DNA of 64,000 nt from Pagrus major (lineage: Eukaryota; Chordata; Actinopteri; Spariformes; Sparidae): the NCBI RefSeq assembly GCF_040436345.1, contig NC_133221.1:2049618-2113617 (forward strand), in the 5' to 3' direction. Below are positions 12,901 through 24,300 of this stretch, one piece after another; positions within the stretch are counted from its first letter, which is position 1; the number at the start of each line of letters is the position of its first letter. The notes under the pieces are model-generated. The model had not been told where the DNA came from, did not search any database, and saw nothing but the letters and a program-made list of their open reading frames with translations. Both the position numbers and the translations under genes were made by a program.

Positions 12901-15299
12901 ATCACAATTAAACCACCGCCCCACATCAGCGCTCCTGATAAACAGATATAAAGACAATATAAAACAAAGTAACGCTCTTGTGTTCAGGTCCAGAAATAGT
13001 CATCACATCCAAACCTGGAGGTGTAACCGTCTCTCTCGCCGGCAGCCCACTTCACTAACCTACTTTCTCTTCGTGTCACTGCTGCTGCTGCTGCTGCTGC
13101 TGCAGGTGGCCGACAGGAGAGCAAAGATCCATAGTTTGGTTCACAGTGTGGTCGGGTTATGTCTTCACCTCCTTCTGCCCGATGTTGGTTGTTGATCTGT
13201 CTGTGACCAACAGATTCAACATATAGGAAACTAACAGCTGCTTGGCAGGAAATCAGTTTCCCTCCTAGTACTATCGATGAATGTGAAGACTATGTGACCT
13301 CCCTCTAGCACTACTAGACCAAACTTAACTTTTTCTTATGATTTGGTCTCCTGACCCTCACAGTTTCAAACACAACTTTTGCTGAACACATTCACTCTCT
13401 GAATTTTGACTTTGGTGACCTCGTGATATTTCTCTAAATGCCACCGTCAGGCTGAACCCTGACTCGATTTATTCTGAGAGCTGATCTTCTGCCCTCTACC
13501 CACTACAATGTTGATTGTGGAGCAAAACTTACCAGGAAGAATACTGAAGAAGAATATTCAATATGCAGTCTAGATGAGTAAAGAGCATTCATTTGTATTT
13601 GAGGCACAAAAAGGGAAAAACAGTCTGAGGCGCAATATACAGAACTTTGAGAATAGCTGAGAGAAGTAGTCCGAGTGGTTGATCGGTCGTCTAAGCAAAC
13701 ACTGACCCTGATTCAGGCCTGAGGTCTCACTTACAATAAGGTGCAGAGAGAGATACAAATAGAAGAGTTACTGTGATGAATTCATTTTTGTTGTTATGGT
13801 CTTGGGGAGATGAAACGTCAGGACACTGGAAGTTATGATGTTTCTAAAATTATAGTCATGGTTAGAGGTAAGAGTCTTCAGGTAAAACTCTCAAACAAAA
13901 TTAAAAAAAATAATTATCTGGTACATGAACCAGCATGTTGCTTTACTTGAAGTCATTTTTTTTTAATTAAAGATACTACCAGGAGCTTTCATTTAGCTGA
14001 CTCTGGCAGTCCCTGTGGAGGCCGTGAAAGGAAGTAAACTGTGTTTTAATGCCGTACCACCAGACTACAGAGCAGCTTCTGTCCTCAGGCTGAGACTCAG
14101 TCCATCGTTAACTCTGTACCATAAAAATAACCTTAATTTTATGACTTATTTGACTTGGATAAATCCTCATCTGACCCAGTGACAGGCGTTAAGAATAACT
14201 ATAATAACCAACGCATCCTTACACCTGAACAAGTGAATAGGTTGGAGGTCAATGGCAGTGCCAGTGACTCCCCAAACAACACGGCCGTGGCACCGCTCTC
14301 TTCTTAAAAAGGAGCCGCGCTACTCTTAAACTCAATAAATAATTTCCCTAAAGCACTGACTTGAAGTTTTTAAATTACATATATGATTTCAATTACGTAC
14401 GTTCTATGTAAAGTAGATCATTTAATGCAAAATATTTCCACCCTGTCGAGCTGATGTGGGTAAATTAAATAACTTGCTCTGCTTAAATTAAGTTAATGCA
14501 GTTTTTCAAGTATTATACATAAGTAAATGCATTACTTTTATGTGTAATACTTGAAAAATTCAGTCATACATCATCATTATTCCATATTAGCAACAGATTC
14601 AATTTTGTGACTTTAAGGCACAAAATGAAGTCATTTGTCAGAAAATAATTGCCGAACAGTGTGGCTCAACAACATCGTCAGGAAAGGACAGAATACACTG
14701 GAGGGGGTGGTACAGAAAAATGCTGAATAAAATGAAATAATAGAGGCTGAAACCACAAAGCCAACATGGTCCTGCCATGCACCACATACACAGATAACCA
14801 CACATACTGTACTAAACCAAGTAAATAAAGACATCTCTGAAATAATGGCCTGTCTCAGTTAAAAGCCTGATTCTCCAAAGTCACAGCCTGCGATCTGAGA
14901 CTTGAAATTATGAATGATACATTTTATTAAAACTCCTACACAGTGAAGATAAAATGACGAGCATATTGTCAAAATACTGCACATCATGATGAAGCATCAT
15001 AAACCTCAAACTACAGAATATTCTAAAAAAACTGATGCACTCTGCACGGCGTTTTCAAGCACCGACTTCTGCAAACATGAATTTGTGATCTGCACTGCAG
15101 GATGGAAATTCACAAGGTTGTGTGTCTGCACCACACACACACACACACACAGCCATGATAAATGTTACTAGCATGACAGCAGGTCCCAGAGTGTGTCCAC
15201 ATCTGCTGACAGAGGAGGAACTGCAGGACGGCGTATTCATACACGTCAGTTAAAAACACACATGCATACATACATACATATTCAGTGTTGAATCTGCAC

Positions 15300-15357
<58 letters not shown>

Positions 15358-18300
15358 CGTGCGTGCGTGTGTGCGTGCGTGTGTGTGTGTGTGTATAAAG
15401 TCACATTTCAACTAAATAAAATGAGCCGTCACTCTGTCGGCCCGTCAGTATTTAGACAACTGTGACACGTCAGCCCGTCACATCTCCGTGTTATGAGAGA
15501 GCAGGAGATGATGGATGTTTCATCGACGAAGCAAAAAACAAATTAGAACGAGACGTGAGAGCAGCAATGAAAGAGAGAGAAAACACCCAGAATAATGTTC
15601 GATAAATGTGTTTTTAAATTGAATTGTGTTTATTATTACCATTCCTGGAAAAGGGGTAAACTGTTACGTACGTCCACACGTCTGTCTGTGTAACACCGGA
15701 TAAACTCTGCACAACTACCATCCAGATTGTCATGAAATATCTTTTATATTAAATGACGATCTCTCCGGCACTACATTCAGGACACACATTGTCAGTCTCT
15801 ATATGTGCAGGTGTCTGAAGTGCAATCAGCACTGCAGCCGCTGGGCTTTAAGTCTGAGGACACTAACGTCCTGACAGTGAACATCCAATTTTTGACTGTG
15901 GAAACAGTAGCTTCAAAGACAAAATCTTTACTCAAGATCTGTTTAATCACCTCATCCTAGAGGCTGCTGGATGCAGTTTGGAGCTCTGGGAAAAGCTTAC
16001 GATGTTTTTGTGTGATCAATAAGATTATTAGTAGATTTCTGGATATTTATTATCCAGAAATCTACTAATAATCTTATTGATCACACAAAAACAAAAACAG
16101 ATGTTGATACACGATGAAACCGTTCAGGATGTTTAATGGTGTTATATATATTTATATTATTTTGTATTATTTCGTGAAATATTTTATAGAAGCAGAAAAA
16201 CATAATGTATTTTACAACATCCTGCTGGGAAGTCTACTGATAAGAGAGGGGGGGGGGGGGGGGGAGGGGAGGTAAATGTATCAGAGATGGATGAAATGAT
16301 GCGAGGATGAGGGGATGATGGATGAAGAGAGGAAGTGGAGGAGAGGATATTTATCCCAAGTGACCTAGTTTCTTCCTTCAAGGTCACAAACACACACAGA
16401 AACCTTAATCACACAAGTAGAGATACACAGTTAGATGTGCACACACGTCACACACTTGTAAAGACCAAAAGCTGCTCGTACATAACAATCCTATTAAAAC
16501 TGAGCAGAACTGAGAAGATGACTACAACACTGATGATTTATGATTATTGTATTGACAGTAATATGGAGATTTAATAAAACCTTTGCACTCAGTGGTTGCA
16601 GGAGGCTGCAGTTGGCCCTCAGCTTGTGTCTTTCTGTGTCTTCTGCTCTGTTTATTTCTGTATTTCAAGAAATAATCAGCGAGCTCAGTTCAAATACACG
16701 AGGTACGAGAACCCTGATGTTCTCATCTTAAAGGTTGGTACATGATTTCAAAAGCTTTGGTTTCTCAACCTGAGGGTCCCGACCCCCAAAGGGGTTGTGA
16801 GTTAATTCCCAGAGGCCAAATGGTTGTGGAGAAACAAATAAAACCTATTTTAGACCAGGTAATAGTTTTTGCATGGGTGCATTTAGGTTATTTATGATAA
16901 TGTTCCTCTATGTAAATGCATATTCGCCCAGTTAGACCAGCTTCCACTGGTATGAAGGAAGACAACAACATTCGGTCCAGACAATCATCGTCCCAAGAGA
17001 ACAAGTCCTGATGAATTTGGTGATTCTCTGATGTTTCATCTCTTGTGCAAATATCCTGTTCATGACAAGATACTAACGATCAGATTCTCTCTAGCATCAG
17101 CTGAAATTAGAGATTAATGCTAATAAAAGCATGCTAACATAGTCGAGATTAGCAATGCTGAAGTGCTAAATGTGCAAATTAGCACTCATAGATTCTAGAT
17201 TTTATTTTGTGTTGTTTTGTTTTTCACACTCGTTCCTCTGCCTCCTTCCAGAATGAAAACCCAGTTGATCCAGAGGAGGACATGGAGCTGACTCTGGAAG
17301 AAGGAGGCTTCCATCCAAACCCCCGAGCCTCCTCCTGCTCCCTCACTTCCTCTCACCTCTCTGGCTATTATCGCCTTTGCCGGGGCGCAGGAGGAGGAGG
17401 AGGAGGAGGAGGAGGAGGAGTAACTGTTGGTCTGGCCTGCCCAGGAGAAGTAGCAGGTAGAGAAGGTGCAGTTGGTGACGTGGATGTGGAGGAGGAAGAG
17501 GATGAGGATGGAGAGGAAGGAGAGAGAGGAGAGAAGGAGGACAGAGACCCACCTGTACCTCCTCCTCCTCTGCTGAGCCTGGCTCCTCTGCTGTCCAACA
17601 GCCAGGAGCTGGACAGCGGAGTGGGCCGGACCGACGACAGCACCCGCTACGAGGAGTGGTCCGAACACGACCTGCTGGGTGATCAGACGAGTGCCTGCAA
17701 CACCAACACCACCAACACACCGGGCAGCACCAGGAAGTTCAGACCAGGACCCAGCCCCAGGTAGGACAGGGGGATTCAGGGTCGGTACGAAAGGCAGATA
17801 CTGAATCCAACAGCGTCAGTTCTTGAGTTTTAGAGGACGATTTGATCGATTTTTCATGCTAATGACCCATAATATTCAGTTTTAGTATACGACAGCCAAC
17901 CCCTCTATGTTTCCTGTGCCCAGGCCGAGTCCTCGACCCAGCCCCGGCCTCGGCCCCAGTCCTGGGCACGGCCGAGGAGACACCACCCCTCCTTTCCTCC
18001 ACCTGCGAGACCTCCAGCTCAGCTCAGACTCCCTCCCTGGTCTGGACTGGGCAGCTGGAGGAGGTACAGGAGGAGCAGCATACAGCCCCCACCACCATCA
18101 CCACCACAAGGTACATAAGGTTTAGCTCCTGTTACAGGATACGGCTGGTAATATTCATCAAATCCCATAAAAAGACCTGCTGCCACAAATACTCACAAGA
18201 GCACCACAAGCGGATTCATCCACTGCTGAAAATAGTCCCCAACTGAAATGAGCAGCTAATTTACTTTACTTTTAGAAAAAATGAAACTGTATATTTATGA

Positions 18301-21300
18301 AGAAGATTTAATGTTTGGAATAATTAAAAAGGAAGCCAGGAAGTTTTGAGAGATGCACAAACACATTGTTGAGTTTGAGCTTTTCATATCATCTGTTGAC
18401 AAGAACAAAAATAAAATACAGCTTGACTCGTTCTTTTAAACACCTCATATGACCTGAATGACGTCTGAACTGCTTCAGCACAGAGAAAAACCAGTGAGCT
18501 ATCATCTGGAGTGTTGCACTTCAGTCGGGCTGTCAGTCGTCTCATAGCAACAAGAGCTGTGACCAGTGCCTCTGCTGTGTTTTAGTGCCTCGAGATACAA
18601 ACAGAAAAGACATTATACCGACTGAGGGAGTGGAGATCTTTTTCAAAGCTTATTTTCTATTTCATCCAACATTCAGTTTGGTTGATGTTTGGACACTTTG
18701 CTGGTCGTTTTTAAAGAGATTTGGACTTTATTACTGGAATGCTAGCCACGCTGAGCTAAATGCTAACGTGTGGTCATTGTCAACTTATGTGATTGCTGCT
18801 TTTATGTTTTCGCTATTAACTAATGAACGTTTCCTCGGATGAAGCTGATTTGACTGATATAGGCCACGCCCATATGCTAAATGAATGATTGTGACAGGAA
18901 ACTTAATGTTGGGGGTTTGGTGGCGGTAATATAAAGTCTAAAAATGTCTAAGCAATGAAAAACGTCCATGTCCTGATGCTGGTTTCTGCCCTCTGACCTG
19001 CAGCACTACCTCCACCACCACCATCAGCCCCCTCTGACGATGATGATGCCGGGACTGACGGAGGAGGAGTGCCAGAGGTACCAGGAGCTGCTGGAGATCA
19101 AGTGCCAGTACGAGAGACATAACGAAAAACAGCAAAGAGAAGCAAAGAAAAACGATCGCGATGACGTCGAAGCAGAGGTCAAAGAGCAGGAAGAGAGAAA
19201 AGAGGCAGGGCAGGAAGCTCTTCCTTCTTCTTTGGTGGTGGACGTGAACTGCAATGCGACTTTGAGCGAGCACGAGATGGCGCTGATCGAGGAGGAGTTA
19301 CGCCACCTGGAGTTCAAGTGCCGCAACATCCTCCGAGCACAGAAGATGCAGCAGCTCAGAGAGAGATGTCTGAAAGCCTGGATGATGGAGGAGGAGACGG
19401 TGGCAGCCGGAGCCGGGCGACCGGGCCCTCCTGAAGCAGGTAACCATGACAACAGCTGGCATGGGAATGTGTGTCTCCTTGATATCTATTAATTTTTAAA
19501 GTGAGAAAACCCACCTTATTTCAGTTTATGACTTCAGACAAGTTGTGGTTTTTTTGGAGGAGTTCTGCATCTTGTCACTGTGAGGTTGCTTGGCAACCAG
19601 AGACTCAGTCACAGCTCCAGGTTTTATGATAAAAAAGGCTTCAGCTGAAAGAAAATGGAGATTTAATGTGTGTTAATGTGTTTCACAGAAGAATTACAAT
19701 CTTTACAATATTCAATTATTTAAATTGTTGTCAGTGTTTTATGTAATAACCATTTCTCTGTCAAAAATCTTACTTTAAAAATAAAACGTTCTTTGACCCG
19801 GTCAAAGATGAAGTGAATTGTCTCCACATGTGAGTGTGAAACTGTGCGGATTTACTTTACAGATGTTTATACAATAATTAACAAAAGTTCCTCCCTTGTA
19901 GGTCTGGATGGATGTAACGATGACGATGATAACGACCCTCATCACCACGAGCTCTCGGCCATCAATGAGCTCCCGGAGCGAGAGCGGTCCGACGACAAAG
20001 ACAGCACCAGCGCCTACAACACCGGCGGAGAGAGCTGCCGGAGTACGCCACTGGTCAGCACAGAACAGATCCCGCCTCTCCAGGAAGATGAAGACGAAGT
20101 GGGGAGACGACTGATGTCACCGCCTCCTCTCCTCCCTCTCGCTCGCCTCCCACCTCTGAACTCCCCCCTCACGCCGCGGCGTCACAGGCGGGAACGCGAC
20201 AGGGAAAGACGCCACTCAAACCTCAGCTGCTCGTTCTCCCCCAGCACTTACAGGAAGTACGAAGCAGCCAATGGTAACGTGGCAAACGGCTCAAGCTCCA
20301 CCCCTTCCACACCCTCCAAGTTCAGGTCTCCTTTTGTGTTTTTACACTTCATGTTCGTTTAAACTTTGTAAAATTGTGTGTCTATTTTTGTGTTAAATGA
20401 TTTTTGGACATTGTACTTTCAGGTCTCTGACCAGAGAGGCGGGATCATCTTCAAGAAGGGGTGTGGCTGACGGAGGGCGGGGCTCCAGAGGTACGCAACA
20501 CGTGCTTCTCCAGTCGAAGCACCTCAGATGCTAACTCTGCAGCTACTACGCTGTTTACTTCTGCCTCTCTGTCTATTGTTTGTTCTCATTTTTGTACATT
20601 GATTACTCATCATTCATTCATTCATTATCACTGCAGGTGGAGCCATCGACAGGCCCGGAGGTGGAAGTGCAGAGTCCAGTCCCTATTTCACCAGAAGGCA
20701 CCACAGCCACAACAAACCATTGGAGCGCTACCAGAGCTGTATGACCCTGCCCTCCGAGGGCCTGGTGGACCCGCTGGACCGAGTGAGAGACAGAGCGAGG
20801 GCCGAGGGTGAGGAGAGAGGGATGGGCACGGGCAGCAGCGGCCCAGCCAGCCCCAGGAGTGTGAATAGCGCCCCCTGTGGTCTGGAGGACCACCGTACAC
20901 GCGCCTCGCGGTTAGGACTGGCCTTACCGCTCGGGATGACACACTCATCACCAACCGCCTCACCGCAACGCATGGAGTGGAAGGTAAATGGTGTGATTAT
21001 GCAGTACAGTGTTTTAAAAGGACCCCGACCAAGTGAGCTCAAAGAAAACATATAGGTCTGTCTCTAAATGCTAACTGCTGATTTGTCCTCTTTGTGTACA
21101 GGTAAAGATCCGGAGCGATGGCACTCGCTACGTGGCCAAGCGGCCGGTCAGAGATCGTCTCCTGAAGGCCAGAGCCATGAAGATCAGAGAGGAACGCAGC
21201 GGCATGACAACTGACGACGACGCTGCCAGTGAGATGAAACAGGTCTGCACAGCCCTCACAGCAACCGAGGAGGATAAAGCCCAGTCCAGACCAAAGATTT

Positions 21301-24300
21301 ATGACGAGACTTAACCATTTTAGAGCGTAGCCGGGGACAGTTGCAGCAGTGTGACTGGCCCATCTCAGCTCCACTCAAGCTGACTGATCATATCTCCTGC
21401 GACTCAGCTTGTGCTGGCGGCTGGTTTGAGAATGTAATGCAATCAGCAGCTCGCAGCAAAGCCAGCTGGTTAAGTCACTTTCCGGTCGAAACGGCAGTTA
21501 TGGACAGAGTAAAGACAGGATCACTGCATCAATAGCTGTGACTGTATGAAACAGACCATCCACCACATACTTGCTGTGCGACACATACACCGTTTGTTTT
21601 CACTATTTCATCAATTCTAGAAATGGAAATGCAGCAAGTAAGCGCTACAAACAATATCCAGCTGTAAAAAAGCCTGAAAAGTTTCATCTTGTCTCGTCGC
21701 AAGTCTTTGGTCTGAACAGCATTCATTTCACAATCAAGTGGAGGTTAAGGGAATGGATACCTGACGGTGTACAAAGTATTGATCATAGATGCACTTCCCT
21801 CTCTCAGTTAAGACGGTCCCGAATGATGAGGCTTTTGAGCTCTTGACTCACGGTAGCCATCATGAAGGTTTACGAAACAAACAACTACTTAATCGAAATG
21901 TTTGTTTAATTACTTCAAACTATGTCCTCGAAAAAACGTCATTTTTTGCATGTACTGGTCTGCCTGCAGTACCTTCAACACTCTCACACTGTGAGAGTAA
22001 CTAAGAGAGAGAATAAATCTGAAATATTCACCTCTGATGTTACAATATTTAAAATGTAATTACTCAGTATTTGAGTTAAGCAGTGAACAACCAGTGAACT
22101 TCACTTCTGCTACGACAACGCTAACCACTGATTTGACTTCCTTATATTTCCCTTTATCATGACTATTCTTTACTTATCTTTACTTGTAAAAGTGCTCGTT
22201 AAAACCAGTGATAAACGTCTTCCAAACTGTTTTCCAACAGGGCCGATACTGGAGCAAAGAGGAGAGGAAGCAGCAGCTGCTGAGAGCCAGAGAATACCGA
22301 CGGAGAAGAGAGTTCATGATGCAGAGCCGCCTCGACTACCTCAGAGGAGACAGGTAGAGGACAAAGTCCAGTTCTATCGACACTTTAGAAAGAAAAGCAG
22401 TCTGACTGACTGAAACAACCAATGCCGAATGGATTATGGAGTTACATCACTGAGAGAACATATGACTTTCTTATTGAGTTATTAAATATTTCAAATGTAG
22501 TTTAAGGTACCTTGATTTACACAAAGGGGTGTTGGTGGAGAACGGTGCTTATCAGGACATGTTTTATTGCTTTTAAATGATTGTTCTCTTTGTGGTTTGT
22601 CACTGTCAGGAGCTCAGAGCTCACCCTGTGTTCACCACCACATCATGACATCTGAAGATTAATGTCAACAACAAAATCCTCTTACCTTCTTCTGCTGATG
22701 AGATGCCCTGCAGTGTGTTAAAAATCCATAAAACATCCCAAAGTCAGGCTCCTCGTGAATCCAAACCAATAATCCTTCAGTCAGACTTAATTTATGGAAA
22801 TCCCAAATTCTGAAACAAACAGCGAGTCATCTTGTGTCTCTTGCTGGTTGTCAGACAAAGGCTGACTCCAGTGTGCAGCCTGAACACACTGAACCATTAC
22901 AGGTGTTGATCAGCATCATTCCCTTCACCTGTGAGCTCAGTGAAAACCTGTGAGTGCAGGAGGAACACTGCACTTCACTGAGTAACATGTTGTTTCTGAA
23001 CTGAAGTCACTTTTTATCTGAGGCTGCAGGATGAAATTCAAAGCGTGCTCAGAGGAGTTCACTGGTGCTGCAAACATTTTACAAGCTATAGTGTCAGAAA
23101 ACCGAACCAACGTTTGCATAGAAAGGTTTGAGATCACTGGTTGACTGAGTTTCCCTCAGGCAGGATTCCCCGCTCACCGCTCGATTATCAAGCAATGATT
23201 ACGTAACTTTGATCAAAACGAGGAGTGTGGTGGAAATAAATGGCCGCCCGATGCTGCACAGAACTGTAAAGTTGGTTGAGCAGGACATTTAAAATGTGCA
23301 CGAAAAAAATGTGCACATAAAACTTAATTTTAACAGAAAGTATTTTGTTGCAGCTGCTCGGCTTCTAACTAGAAAGAATAGATCTCACATCAAGGAACGT
23401 TATCCTCCCTTCACTGGCTGCAACACAAATGGTACATTGCTCAACTCCTTCTCCTTTATTTGCCAAGTTGGCCTCTTAGATCATCTGAACAGAAATTACT
23501 GGCTGTCAAAGCTGCTATAAAACCCGAGATGACTGAGCTCTTCAAGCTGTCGCACCCAGTTCATAGATTGTTCTCCTCTAATCGTCGCCATCTCTAGATT
23601 TCTGTGACAACTTCATGAAACAGCTGAAAATGGATTTAAGCTACCTGATCACCTTTTATTGGTTTTAAGTCCTTGTTTGTTCATGTGCCCTCATTAGTTT
23701 TGATGTTGCTGCGATGTTAACACCCTTTCATCCAAGTTTTTTTGAAAAATAAGTTGTAGTTTTTGTGTAATTCTGCTGACAAGCCACACACAAACACACA
23801 AACAGACCCGGGTGAACTCCTTGGCGGAGAAAATGAATGAGTCTTTCAGCACTGGCAGTAGGACTTACAAACTGCTGAAAGATAATATTTGTTTTATTTT
23901 GCGAGTAGAAGATATCGTGTCTCTGTAGGAATCGGTCAAAACTGGCATAAAAATACTTGACAACAAGTAGATTTCAGCAGTTTCTCACATAACAGGAAGT
24001 CAGTTGAGAGCCAAAAATGAAGCTCAAAGCAGATTTAAGGCTTTGGAAAATATTTGGCATTAATTTGCAGTTATGCAGTTTGAACGCAGAGCCCAGGAGT
24101 TCTGAAAGATAACATTTTTCATCATGAGTTGTTATTAAGATAAGTTTTTATCTTCTCCAGCTCATGTCATCTTTTTTAATCAATGCTAACAAGATGCTCA
24201 AAACATGTCATCATCAAAACTGTTCAGGGGCTACATACTAAAATGTGTAAAAGCTCTACATGATACTGACAGAGGTCTGAAACAGTATTGTTTTTATTAT

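Larger units (their letters stand above)
12896..17251 (+). other. PDZRN intron with hairpin and simple repeats
   Basis: A 4.4-kb intron with a (CTG)8 tract at 13081-13104, an imperfect palindrome at 14502-14558, a GT microsatellite at 15301-15394, the perfect hairpin at 16004-16092 and a G17 run at 16248-16264. A hAT-like non-autonomous fragment (CTCAACCTGAGGGTCCCGAC) lies near 16757-16810. Confidence 0.65.

Noticed and set aside
13105..13195. CAGGTGGCCGACAGG after the CTG repeat as a PDZRN exon
   Set aside because: No family similarity, no compatible donor, and the neighbouring exons already join in phase.
17195..17720. Minus-strand open frames over the PDZRN linker exon
   Set aside because: Poly-Ser and poly-Leu frames are shadows of the GAG repeats and acidic codons of the real exon.
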